A DNA stretch of 64,000 bases from Anaeromyces robustus (Eukaryota > Neocallimastigomycota > Neocallimastigomycetes > Neocallimastigales > Neocallimastigaceae), in assembly GCA_002104895.1 (NCBI GenBank), contig MCFG01000171.1:1-64000 (forward strand), given 5' to 3'. Made by a program: the position numbers and the translations under genes. The notes beneath the pieces are model-generated. The model saw only the letters and a list, made by a program, of their open reading frames with translations, searched no databases and was not told where the DNA came from. How positions within the stretch are numbered: position 1 is the stretch's first letter; each line of letters begins with the position of its first letter. This document shows positions 1 to 21,822 of this stretch, piece after piece.

Positions 1-2537
<2,537 letters not shown>

Positions 2538-4396
2538 ATGGCTGACACTAACGAATTAGTTGCTAACTTCCTTAGCATGTTCAAGAACTCTCGTCAAGCT
2601 AAGACTAACACTATTGTTAGTGAAGATGAAATTCTTGCTGATATGGAAGAACTTTTCATTGTTGGTCCAACTAAGTTAAAGGAAATTGTTAAGCACTTTG
2701 TTGGTGAACTTCAAAAAGGTTTAGATCACGAAGGTGCTACTGTTGCTATGCTTCCATCTTTCGTTACTAACCGTCCAACTGGTAAAGAAGTCGGTTCTTA
2801 CCTTGCTTTAGATTTAGGAGGTAAATAAATTTTTTTTTATATTGTGCATATTTAAAATTATTTATAAATTGTAAATAAAGAAAAATCAAATAATATAAAT
2901 GTGTGTAAATAAATAAAATAAATAATTTAAGTAAATAAATAAATAAATAAAAATAATTAGTTACTTGGATATACAAAGTAAATAAAAAAAAAACATAAAA
3001 AAGAAAACATAAAATAAAAAATAAAAAATAAAAAATAAAAAAAAGTAAAATTAAAATAAAAATAAAATAAGAGGGTATATAAAGATCACTTTAAATAAAT
3101 AGAAATTATTGTTTATGTAATATTATATCAACATTTATATTTTCAAAAAATAATTTAAAATGAAAATATGGATAAATATATTTATATTTTTAAAAAAATA
3201 TAATATAAAAAGTTTTATAAAAAGAAAAGTTATTTATGAATGTATATTTTTAAATAAATAAATTAGGTACCAACTTCCGTGTTTGTGAAGTTTACCTTGA
3301 AGGTCAATCTTCTGTTCGTCTTAGACAAAAGAAGTTCACTATCCCAGAAGAATGCAAGAACGCTGATGGTGAAGTTCTTTTCGATTTCCTTGCTAGTTCT
3401 GTTGAATCTTTCCTTAAGGACAGTGGTGTTGTTCCAACTGGTCAAAACTTAGAACTTGGTTTCACTTTCTCTTTCCCAGTTAACCAAACCGCTCTTAACG
3501 CTGGTAACCTTTTAGTTTGGACTAAGGGATTCAACTGTTCTAACACTGAAGGTAGAGATGTTGTTGAAATGTTAAATGAAGCTTTCACTCGTAAGGGATT
3601 AAAGGTTAAGGTTGCTGCTCTTGTTAATGATACTGTTGGTACTCTTATGTCCCACGCCTACAATGACCCACAAACTCTTGTTGGTGTTATTCTTGGTACT
3701 GGTACAAACGCTGCTTACGTTGAAAAGATTGAAAATGTTAAGAAGTGGAAGGGTCCAAAACCAGCTTCTGGTGAAATGATCATTAACTGTGAATGGGGAG
3801 CTTACGATGAAGAAAAGGCTATGCTTCCATTAACTCAATACGATAACAAGTTAGATGCTGAATCTCAAAACCCAGGTCAACACATTTACGAAAAGATGAT
3901 TTCTGGTATGTACCTTGGTGAAATTTGTAGAAACGTCTTCCTTGATCTTATTGAAAAGAAGTACCTCTTCAACGGTTACTTAAGTGAAGAATTAAAGAAG
4001 CAAAACAGTTTCGAAACTCAATACATGTCTAGAATTGAAAGAGATTACTCTGCTGATTTATCTGATACTAAGATGATTCTTCAAGATCTCTTAGGTATTC
4101 CAAACACCACTGCCCGTGACCGTCGTATTGTTCGTCGTATTGTTGAACTTGTCGGTATCAGAGCTGCTCGTCTTTCTGCTTGCTGTATCGCTGGTTTAGT
4201 TACTCAAATGAAGAAGCTCGATGGTTGTACTGTTGCTATTGATGGTTCTGTTTACGAACACTACCCACACTTTGGTAACAGAATTAAGGATGCTCTTCAC
4301 GAACTTTTAGGTATCTTCGCCGAAAACATTACCTTAGCTTTAGGTAAGGATGGTTCCGGTATTGGTGCTGGTGTTATTGCTGCCTTAGCTAACTAA
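2538..4396 (+). CDS. Hexokinase (two exons)
   Basis: Phosphorylates glucose and other hexoses with ATP at the entry to glycolysis in the cytosol. Exon 1 is 2538-2820 and exon 2 is 3267-4396; the intron 2821-3266 has a GTAAAT donor and TTAG acceptor and splits the second glycine codon of the phosphate-binding motif LDLGGTNFRV (about residues 90-99). The product is 470 residues, the usual single-domain fungal hexokinase length. Visible family motifs are the sugar-binding FSFPV, the LVNDTVGTL block with the catalytic Asp, GVILGTGTNAAY, and the C-terminal adenosine site GSGIGAG near the end. The exons are much richer in G and C than surrounding genes and use a narrow set of codons (GGT, GCT, AAG, CGT, TTC), which suggests high expression. 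Whether it is glucose-specific cannot be judged. Confidence 0.96.
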
Positions 4397-5971
<1,575 letters not shown>

Positions 5972-8244
5972 ATGGGAAATCAATCAAGTAAAAAAGAAGA
6001 TATAAATGAAAAGAAATTAAAAAAGAATAAACCCGAAAAACTTGAAAAGGTGAAAGATGATAAAAAAGTTAAAGAAGATAAAAAATTAAAAGAAACTAAT
6101 GAACAAGAAAAAAAAATTGCTGATTATGAAACAAAATATTTAGAACGTTATCCATTATTATCATTATTTTCAAATGCTGAAAAAAAGATAATAAAGAATA
6201 TATTTTTAAATTTATGTGATGCAACATTAAATTTTGAACAAGGTAAAGAAGTACAAAATCATGAATTAGAGGAAAAAATCATTACAGATGGTGAAATTAA
6301 GGAAGAAAAATTTACAGTAAGTATTTTTTATTTTAATTATTTTTAATAATCAATGATATAATATTAACTAATATTTATTTATTTTTTTCTTTCTTTTTTG
6401 CTGTAAAATATGATAATAATAATAATAATAAATAACAAAAAATATCAATAAATAAATAAAATAAATAAAATAAATAATTTAATAAAAAGGAATTTTTAAA
6501 ACTTCCTAATAACTTGAATAATTTTGGGAAATTATTATATCATTCTTTTAAATCAATAAAATATTTAAAAAAACAAGTAAACGCTTATGAACAAGAATCT
6601 AATATCCAAAAATATTTAAATAAATATGAAGGAAATAATAAACTTGGTTTTGAACAATTTTTATTAGCAATTTCTTTATATTGTATGAAACTTGATGAAG
6701 AAATTTTGTCAAAAGATAAAAGAAATCATTGCATTTTTTATTCATTGAGAGATGATAAAGTTGAGGAAAAGAAAAGCGAATCAAATCTCGAAAATAAAGA
6801 GTCAGATGAATTAGCTGAGTTATTAGGTTTAAATAGTAAAGAAGAAACTGTTAAAGTTCAGTATAGTAAAATTAAAGAATTGGTATTAGGTTTGGCATGG
6901 ATAGCAAAAGCTCATCAAAAATCTGTTTCTAGATTGAAAGAAATTGTAAATAAGAAAGAGAAGGAAAAATATGAGGAAAAAAATGAACAAAATCAAAAAA
7001 ATATCAATGATTCTGTTAATCCAGAATTAATAGAAAAATTAACTAATAAATGGAAAGAAAATTTAGATAAAGATATGCCAAATGAAGTCTTACAAACTTT
7101 ATCTAATATAAATGATTCAAATAAAAATCTTAAAGAAGAAATTAATAATAGTCAAAAGAAAAATTTCTTCGATTTCAATTCAGTTGATTCATATGATTAT
7201 GATATTACCATTAATAATGATGAAATTACTATTGATGAATCATACATTGTTTCTGCATTAGATTTTTCCTTACCAAAAAAGATAAGAAATGCTTCTGTAG
7301 AAGAAAAAGATAAATATATGAATTCTTGGAAAGACTGGAATAAATGGTGCACAGTACGTGCTCCTAATATTTTAAGAATTTTAGCTATCTTTATCTATAA
7401 TAGATTATTTAACATTAAACATATTAATAAAAAATCATTATATTTATTAACTAGTGGTATTAAAGGAAATGGTATTATCGCTAATATGGATGATGTTCTT
7501 AAAATTGATTGTGATATAACTTGGGAGCAATTATTTGTCTTTTCTTGGTTTATGCCAAATAACTGTATGGAAAGTCATATAAATATGGATGTCTTATATC
7601 AAGCTACAAAGGATGGTTTTAGTATTAATAGATATGAACAATGTGTTCGTTATTATCCTGGTTCAACAGTTATATTTATTATTGGTGATTTACAAAATAA
7701 TAAAGAATCATCACAAATTGTTCTTGGTGGTTTTGTACAACCACCATGGAAATTTAATAATGTTTTCTGGGGAAATAATCAATGTTCTATTTTTGAATTA
7801 TCTCCAATTTTTGAATCTTGCCAAGGAGCTAGAAAAAACACAAACTATGTTTATTGTAATAGTAAAAATGGTATTGGTTTTGGAGGAAAAGTCGGTAATC
7901 ATCGTTTATGGATTAACAACTTTTTCCAAAAAGGTGGTTATCAATATGATATTCTTGCAGATTATATGAATAATTATACATCAAGTGAAACTAGTTTTAC
8001 TCAAAACTTTGATATTATAGAAATTATAGTTGCAGGTTTTGGTGGTAAGGAATCTCTTGAAGCTCAAAGAAAAGCATGGGAATTTGAAAAGAATGAAGCT
8101 GAAAGAAGAAATAATGTTAATTTAAGAAATGCTGATGGTAATCTTGATAAAAACTTCTTAAAAATGGCAGGTATTATTGATGAAAGTGCAGAAGATAAGG
8201 GTATCATTAGATGTTTAGATGTTCCAGAAAATAAAAATGATTAA
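5972..8244 (+). CDS. N-myristoylated TLDc-domain protein, Rtc5/MEAK7-like
   Basis: Exon 1 is 5972-6316 and exon 2 is 6490-8244, with intron GTAAGT...AAG in phase 0, giving 699 residues. I start at the ATG giving MGNQSSKK, a canonical N-myristoylation signal, rather than a non-ATG codon 30 bases upstream. A lysine/glutamate-rich segment follows, then a helical region around residues 120-340 and a TLDc domain in roughly the last 280 residues. The TLDc part shows the SG-x-KG start, VIFIIGDLQ, the GGFVQPPWKF strand, YVYCNSKNGIGFGGK and the late IIEIIVAGFGG strand, followed by a charged helix AWEFEKNEAERR. Yeast Rtc5 and animal MEAK7 share the myristoyl-plus-TLDc layout; Rtc5 is linked to V-ATPase disassembly and TLDc proteins generally to oxidative stress or the V-ATPase. 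Assignment to that family is firm; the specific role here is inferred. Confidence 0.88.
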
Positions 8245-9203
8245 TAAAGTTTGTTGTTCCTGAATTCTTATTTTCTTTTAGAATGTTTTTTAGTTATTAA
8301 AAATACCAAAAAATTTATAATTTATATGAATTAAAAAACAAAAAAAAAAAAAAAAAAAAAAAACTAATAATAGTAATTTTAATATTTATTAGTATATGAC
8401 AATAAGTAAAAATTGTATAATAATAATAATAAATAATAAACTAAATGTAAAAATTATATAATTAAATAGAGTAAAAATAAATAAATCAATAAATCAATAT
8501 ATAAATAAAAATTATATATATATATGTTATATTGAATAATAATATGACTTTTTTTATAATAAATAATTCAAGTATTACTTATTTAATAAGTAATTCATTT
8601 TTTTTATTATGTAATAAGTAATTTACTAAATCAGGTAATTACTATATTTAACATATTTACAAATTATCAAATATGTAATGGAATAAAATTTTTTAAAATA
8701 TTTTTCTTTAACTATTATAATTTATAATTTATGTATGTAGTATCTACAAAAAAAAAAACCAAAAAAAGAAAACCAAAAAAAAAAAAAAAAATTAAAAACA
8801 AAATAAAAAAAAAGTATGAAATATATAAATAAAAAATATATAATTAATGAATGAATAATTTTCTTTTATGTTAATTAAATTTATATTAATTATCCAATAA
8901 AAAAATAGAATTAAAATTAATAAACAAATAAATGTTTTAAATTTTTTATATATTTACTAATAAATATTATATTAAACTTAATTATATATAATAATTATGA
9001 ATTGAATTTTTTATTATCTAGTTATTATATCAATTATTTTTTCGAGGTCTTTTTTTCTTATTTTTTTCTTTTTTTTTTTCTTTTATTTTTTTATAATTTT
9101 AATAAAAATAACAATAACAATAACAATAATAAAAACAATGAAGTATATGAAATAGAAATTATTATTATTTTGTAAATTTTGATATTTTAATATATAACAT
9201 ATA
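8245..9203. other. AT-rich intergenic region
   Basis: No gene is visible. It has polyA runs at 8340-8362 and 8777-8791, A-rich tandem texture near 8745-8815, and a C/T-rich polypyrimidine stretch at about 9040-9090 shortly before the LRR gene. Confidence 0.65.
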
Positions 9204-10851
9204 ATGGGAAATAAAATTAGTAAATCTGATGGTAATATAACCATCGGTGTTGTAAATACTTCATTTCCAGATAAAAAACATATTGATATTACTCAAAACA
9301 GTAATAACAATAATGATAATGAAAATGATAATCAAGTAAGATCACAAATTACACAAATTAATGATACTGTAAGTTTAGTATCAACAAATTCAACTTTATC
9401 ACGAAAAAAAAAAGCTGATAATTTAATATATAATGATGATGAAAATAGAGTTACATTAAAAGTTGAAGATTTATCTGATTATATAAATATTAATTTATGC
9501 TCAAAAAAACTTGTAGAAATATCACCAATTGCACTTTTTTCAACATCATTAATATATCTTACCTTGTAATATTCCAATTCTATTATAAATACATAAAATT
9601 TAAATCATTTTTATATATATAATAAAAACTAATCTTTTTTTTTTTATTGCTTTAAAAAATATAATTTTCTAATTATTTTATTTATTTATTTATTTATTTT
9701 CATTATATTATTATCATCTATTTTATTATTATATAATATATATTATTTAATTTAGATGTTGTAATTATTTAAAAGAAATACCAGAAAGTATTGGACTTTT
9801 AACAAATTTAAAAGTATTAGATGTTTCAAATAATTTACTAACTTCTATACCAAGTTCTATAGGATTACTTAAAAAACTAGAAAATCTACTTTTAGCATAT
9901 AATAAAATAAGTTATCTTCCTATAGAGTTAAAAAATTTAAGGAAACTAAAAATCTTAAATTTAAGAAATAATGATATTATAGAGTTACCTCAAGAACTTA
10001 AAGAATTAAAAAGTTTAGTTACATTAGATGTAAGTTCAAATCAATTGGTTTCTATTCCAGCAGAAATATGTAATATAAAAACTTTACAAAAAATATATAT
10101 TAATAATTGTCCATTAATTTATTCTTCTTGTGTTCCTTCACTTGTTAAAGAAATACCAAGTTTAAAAGAATTGGCATCACGAGTTATTATTAGACATAAT
10201 ATTCCAATTAATGATAATTTATCAGATGAATTAAAATATTATTTAGGATCGGCTCATCAATGCTCATTTTGTCATGGTCCATTTTTTGAAACATATGAAA
10301 AAAGAAATCAATTAATTAGAAGAAATGATGTCAATATACCATTAGAATATAAACTATGCATATCACATTGGAATTCAGAAGAAGAAAGAATTAAAGTTCT
10401 TTTTTCAAAATTACCTTATACTTCTCCATCACCAATTAAACAAAGTAATAATAATAATAATAGTTCTAATTTATACTTTAATAGTAGTAATATAAAAGGA
10501 TTAAAATCTAAAAGTACAGTTGGTAATGATTACAAAAAAATTAAAAATAAACTTAGTAAAAGTAGAAGTTATAACTTATTATCAAAAAGTGAATCAAAAC
10601 TTAAATTTAATAGTAGTAATTCAAGTACTAATACTTTAGGATCTTTAATTTCTTCCCCATCTATTGACAATTATTATCAAGTAGATTATAAAACAAATGA
10701 ATTAACATTTTCAAATGAATTATTAAATTTAGGTTCTTCAACCAGTTCACTTCATGGTCATTTAAAAAGTTCAAGTAGTTATTCATTGTTAAATCCAAAA
10801 TCAAAACAAGAATCATCTTTCCTATCTTTATTTTTATTGAAAAAGACTTGA
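9204..10851 (+). CDS. N-myristoylated leucine-rich-repeat protein with C-terminal Cys/His motif
   Basis: Exon 1 is 9204-9565 and exon 2 is 9756-10851; the intron splits a Leu codon and restores the first LRR, giving 485 residues. The start MGNKISKSD is an N-myristoylation signal. Residues 1-100 are low-complexity and Asn/Ser-rich. Residues about 100-230 form five or six leucine-rich repeats of the plant/SHOC2 type (LxxLDVSxNxLTSIPxxIGxL spacing), such as LKVLDVSNNLLTSIPSSIGL and LKILNLRNNDIIELPQEL. After the LRRs comes a compact conserved-looking segment, CSFCHGPFFETYEKR followed about 20 residues later by CISHW, spaced as C-x2-C...C-x2-H and possibly metal-binding. The tail is Ser/Asn/Lys-rich and probably disordered. 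Such LRR proteins are usually small-GTPase or phosphatase scaffolds. I cannot name an orthologue. It is the second MGN-starting protein in a row. Confidence 0.85.
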
Positions 10852-11408
10852 AAAAAGAAAAAATAAAGAAAATAAAGATAATATAAATTTTTATTAATTA
10901 AACATATTATACTATATATTTATTATATATATCTATTATCAATAATACTATCAGTAATACTAATTATAATAACTAATGATAATTGATATCATAATGTTAA
11001 TCATATTAGTAATAATAATAATTTAAATTTTATTAAATTTTTTTACACAAACATAAGATTTATATTTGAAAGATATATATTGAGTTTTTATTAATGCTTT
11101 TTAATTTATTTATAAATATAAAATAAATGAATAAATAAATAATTAATTTATATATTACATTATAAATAATAAATAAATGAATAAAAAAAATACAATAATA
11201 AATATATAGATAAATAAATAAATATATTAAAAATTAATTATTTTTATAATACATATAAATGGAATATTATTTAAATATTAATTAAAATATATATATATAT
11301 ATTTTATTAACATATTGTTCTTAAAGGTACATTATTGAATATTTAATTTAAATAAAAATAATATAAATAAATATATTATTATTTTCATCTTTTTATTATT
11401 TTTCTATT
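10852..11408. other. AT-rich intergenic region between convergent genes
   Basis: Separates the 3' ends of the LRR gene (+) and the Prp16 gene (-). No gene, only A/T texture with short AAAT-type runs at about 11120-11225. It should contain both polyadenylation regions, but I see no decisive signal. Confidence 0.65.
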
Positions 11409-16956
<5,548 letters not shown>

Positions 16957-17389
16957 TATATAATTTATAATTAATATGATTAAAAAAGAAATAATTCAAA
17001 AAATATAAAGAAAATGTAATAAATAAAATCCAATCATTGTAAAAAATTTACAATTATGTACAATACATAATTAAAATAATGTACATTGTCATATAATTTT
17101 TTTAAGCAAATAAAATCTTTGTTTTAATTTAATATTTTAAATAAAAGTTCATTATTATTGGAAATTTTTAATGTCTTTTATATGAATTAAAATATATATA
17201 TTATATTTATAATTTCAGTTAGATTAATATTTAATAAAATATTATTTAAGAAATTGATTTTTTTATTTATAAAATACTTTAAAAGAATCATAAAAATTGT
17301 AAAAAAGTATAGTACTATAAGGTATTTATCTATTATTTTTATTAAAATTTTATGTAAAATAAATAACACAATTTTTAATAATAAATGTA

Positions 17390-17427
<38 letters not shown>

Positions 17428-17621
17428 TAATAATAATAATAATAACAACAACAATAATAATAATATTAATAATCAATGACAATAATAATATTAATAATCA
17501 ATGACAATAATAATATTAATAATCAATGATAATAATAATAATAATCAATGAATATAAAAATAATGAAGATTATGAATTTTTTAAAATTTTTTTATTTTAC
17601 TTTTTTAATCATTATTTATTA

Positions 17622-17652
<31 letters not shown>

Positions 17653-18784
17653 AATTTTTTAATTTTAATTTTATTTTATTTTTTTTTTTATTTTATTTTT
17701 ATTTATCATTTTTTATATAAATATTGGATATATTTAAACTTTATTTCTTTATTTTAATTAAATATAATATAAAAAATATTGTGTTACGTTAAGTTTTTTT
17801 TTTTAATATAAAATTTAAGCAAAAATAAAGTATTTCTTAAATTTTATTATAATTAAAGTTTGAAAAATTAAACTTTAAATTGGTGAATTTACAAGATTTT
17901 ATATTAAGTTTTAAAGACATGATTTGGTAATTATAACTAAATATAGTATTTATTGATAATGTAATATTATTTTGTAAATAATAAAAAAATTAAATACTAT
18001 TGGATAATAAGTATGATTTAAAAAATATATAAACAAAAATTATATATAAATTAAAAAATGAAAATATATGGTTATATAAAAAATTTATTATTATTAAAAT
18101 TTTTATAGGATTAAATTTTTAAATAATTTTTAGTATATAATTAAACATATTTAATTTCATTATAAATATCTATTATTTTTAATTTGTTAATTAACTTTAT
18201 TTGTTTGTTTTTATATATATTTTAAATTTTATTAAAATTCCAATCATTATGTGAATTTTAAAAAATATTTACATTCATTACTATTTTATATTTACTAAAT
18301 TATTCTTTAATTATCCGTAATTAAAATCATACTAGTACAAATATTTAGAAAATATAAGTCAATATAATTCTTTTTCATTTTCTTGTTTTTTTCTTTTTCT
18401 TTTTTTTTTCTTCAATTTTTATTCTTTTAAAGAATAAAAAAACAAAAAATAATAAAAAAATATATATATAATAGCAAATTTACAAAATTTACTTTTATAT
18501 TTTATTTCTTTATTTTTTTTAAATTATAATATTACATTTATAATAAAGAAATTTTATTTTATTATTCAAATAAAATAAATTTTTTTTATTTTTATTTTTT
18601 TTCTCCAATATACATAGTATAAAAATAACATCAATATAATTGGAATAATTACCGTTTTATAACATGCTTAGATTTTGACGAAATAAATATAATATTGATA
18701 ATTAAATATATTCATTAATAATTAAAAGAATAATTAAAAATAAATTAAAGAAAATTTATTAATATAATTCTTATACTTAAAAAT
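16957..18784. other. AT-rich divergent intergenic region (Prp16 / homeobox promoters)
   Basis: Lies between the 5' ends of two divergently transcribed genes, so it should contain both promoters. An AAT array (17398-17460) leads into about three copies of a 25-bp unit beginning TCAATGACAATAATAATATT at about 17475-17560. A T-rich stretch at 17630-17700 and a C/T-rich tract at 18375-18430 are the only other features. No gene is supported. Confidence 0.65.
17455..17560. repeat. 25-bp minisatellite, about three to four units
   Basis: The words ATCAATGACAATAATAATATT recur at 25-bp spacing (TCAATGA near 17474, 17499, 17524 and a diverged copy near 17546). It looks like an expanded AAT array that picked up a CAATGAC interruption and then duplicated it. 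Confidence 0.8.
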
Positions 18785-20487
18785 ATGACTGAACAAGAAA
18801 ATACCGCAGTAATTGGAGATGATGAAATTATTAATGATGAAATAGAAGAATCAGAACATGGAGGAAATGGTGTTCATAATCGTGAAGTAAAAAGAAGAAG
18901 AAGATTAACTCCAGAAGGTATTTAATATAGAAAAAATATATTAATATATGTATATATATATATATATATATACAATTACTAATAGGTAATTTTTAATATT
19001 TTAATAGAAACTAGAATATTATCAGAAATATATGAACATACTCAAAAACCAAATTCAGTTTTAAGAAATAGATTAGCCCAAGAATTGGGCATGTCTTCAA
19101 GACAAATTCAAATATGGTTTCAAAATCGTCGTGCAAAAATTAAGAGAGATGTAAATGATCCTATGGGAACGGATTCAGCAAGTAAATTATATTATCCAAA
19201 TGATCCGGCTCATCCTTATTATATGCAATATCCACCTGGAACAATTTCAAATTCAATTCAAAATGGAGCAACAAGACCAATTGGTATGCTTAATATTGCA
19301 TCAAAGCCACTTCTTCCAGTAGCATCAATGAATGGTATTTATCAACAGCCAATGAATGGTTTTCCAATACCAGTAACGACTATGAGTAAATATTTTTATT
19401 ATTATTATTAAATTTTTTGAAAAATTATTTTATAGATATATTTTGTTTAATTGTCATATATTTTTATGTTTAATGAACCTGGTAATAATTAATGATTCAT
19501 ATTGTTTTATAATAATTTTAGACTATACAAACCAGACTCCATCTTCAGTATCTTTACAAGCATCTCAGCAAGGTAATATTAACTATGGATATACTTTAAG
19601 ATCACAAGGTATTCAATCTACTAAACCAATGCCAATTCAAAATACTTATATTCAGTCAACAGCTGCTGGACAAACAAGAAATATTCAAAGAATAATTCCA
19701 GGTAATTCAATGATGCCTATACAACAACAACCAATTAGATCTTCAAATCAATTATCAACATCACCTGTACCTCAGATGTATACGCAATCATCTTCTCAAG
19801 TTCCTATTTATACTACAGCTCCAAATCCAGCTGTTCCAAGCTATCCGGCTAATGCATCTCAAATATCCCCACTTCAAAGCATGTCTTATCCTGGACAGAA
19901 AAATCAACCAATTAATACAAGAAATCCTCTATATATGAATGAAATAAATTACCAAACAACTCAAGCTGCTCAAAATAATCTTTATGTATCTAATGTTCAA
20001 AATGTTTATGATATAAACAAAAGAACTACAGCAGCAACAACAATGGTTTATAATCAAAATGTTCTTCCAACTACAAATATAGTAAATTCTGGTATTCCTT
20101 CAACTGTGACATTAGCTACAAATAGCTCTGCTGTTATTACCCCATCTCCTATTTCAAGAGCTGTTACAAATGTCCCTAATTCAACAAATCAAATGAATAA
20201 AATAGTACAAAATCCATTAAATCCAATTATGATATCACCAAATAATAAAGCAGATTTAACCAAAAAAGTTCCTATAACAACAATTGTTTCTACTCTTCCA
20301 ACAATGACAAATATTGTACCAAATCAACCATTTCCAACAACAATACAAACAAATGTGAGTAAGTTAGCTTCAACAGGAATGCCAACATCACCTATTAAAG
20401 CCATTATCAACAGTTCAATTAATTCAAAAGTACAAGCAAAAGCAGCAGCTTTAAAACAAGAAAATGCATTACATCAACAACAAAATT

Positions 20488-20553
<66 letters not shown>

Positions 20554-21437
20554 TTGTAATGCCTCCTGCAAGTAGCAAAATAACAACACCAACAAAGAAT
20601 ATTAATGATAAAACTCAAAATAATACAATATCAATTGAACAAAAAACTACTACAGAACTAGATAAACAAGTTATCACAACAACAACAGCAACACTTGGTA
20701 ATGCTGCAACCACTGGTGTTACTACAGCTCCACCAGTAACATCTACATTACAAGTAAAATCTGATTCGCAACTTAATGGAAAAGAAGAAACTAATGCAAA
20801 CAATGTTAATCCTACAGAAAAGCAAACTGAAATAAAAAATAATATAATTATAAATCCAATTAATAATGATAAATCTGATAATATTAATTTACCTAATGAA
20901 AGTATTAAAAATTCTGAATTAATTGCTATTCCTAATGAAAATAATGAAGGAAAAACTACTATTAATACAAATGAAACTAATACTGAAAACAAAAATATTG
21001 ATGTAATTAATAGTGAAGGCGTTACTAAAGTTGATAATCTTGGAAGTATAAATATTCTAGATTCTATGCTTTATAACCCAAAAACAAAATTACCAGGTTC
21101 AGAGGAATTACAATTAAATAATGATATGATTAGTGAATTAGATGCAAATAAAGATCAAAGTAATAAATTTTTAAAGGATTTAGATACATTATATGATAAT
21201 ACGGATACAATGAAATGGCTTGAAGAGGACACTAATTGGAATCAAGGAAATCAATTAGCTCAATTCCCATTACCTATTGAAGATAAAAAGAATCAAAAAG
21301 AAAATAATGAAAGTAAAGAATTAAGTTCATTGAATGATATTACTACAAATGATTCGTCGATTAATGATAATAATACCCAACTATGGCTTTCTGATGATAT
21401 TGATTATTTACTACAATCAGAAAATTTCCAAGTGTAG
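18785..21437 (+). CDS. Homeodomain transcription factor (three exons)
   Basis: Exons 18785-18917, 19008-19385 and 19522-21437 give 808 residues; the first intron lies inside the homeodomain. The homeodomain spans about residues 34-93: an RRRRLTPEE N-terminal arm, helix 1 with L16 and an aromatic at position 20, and recognition helix RQIQIWFQNRRAKIKR with W48, F49, N51 and R53 intact. There is no three-residue TALE insertion, so it is a typical-class homeodomain of the fungal type. The remainder is low complexity: Gln/Pro/Thr/Asn-rich, with a run of about 22 asparagines (codons AAT) at roughly 20494-20553. The C-terminus is acidic with bulky hydrophobics (MKWLEEDTNW, LWLSDDIDYLL), a likely activation region. 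Targets cannot be inferred. Confidence 0.92.
20494..20553. repeat. AAT repeat coding for polyasparagine
   Basis: In-frame AAT array within the third exon of the homeobox gene, coding for about 22 Asn. It is one of the few microsatellites in the window that is translated. Confidence 0.9.
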
Positions 21438-21822
21438 AATAAATTAATCATTAATTAAATTAATTAATAATAAATTTATTGGACAATAAGGAATTAATAG
21501 TTTAAGGATTTCATTTTTTTCTATAAATTTAGAATGGTATTATGTATCCAATATTATTACATATAATTTTTTTCCTATAATTATTTACCCTTTTTATATA
21601 AAATTATCATTTAAATACTAATTTATATTAATAATTTAAATAAAAAAAAAAACTTTACTATAAGATCGTTATTATAATTTTTATAATTTTACTTTATTAA
21701 TTTTTATTATAAATATAGCATAAAATATTACTATATATTTTTTGTCTATTAGGTCATAAAATAAAATTTAATTTTATATATCAATAAAATATTAAACTTT
21801 TAGATAAATGAAATGATTTGAG
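21438..21822. other. AT-rich spacer between convergent genes
   Basis: Separates the homeobox gene (+) from the BBS9 gene (-). No coding or RNA feature is visible. Confidence 0.65.

Noticed and set aside
7589-7969. 126-residue plus-strand frame
   Set aside because: Out-of-frame shadow of the TLDc exon, hydrophobic only because of the shifted AT-rich codons.
20615-20992. Minus-strand 125-residue hydrophobic frame
   Set aside because: Antisense shadow of the homeobox gene exon 3; Thr/Asn-rich sense codons give Val/Ile-rich antisense.
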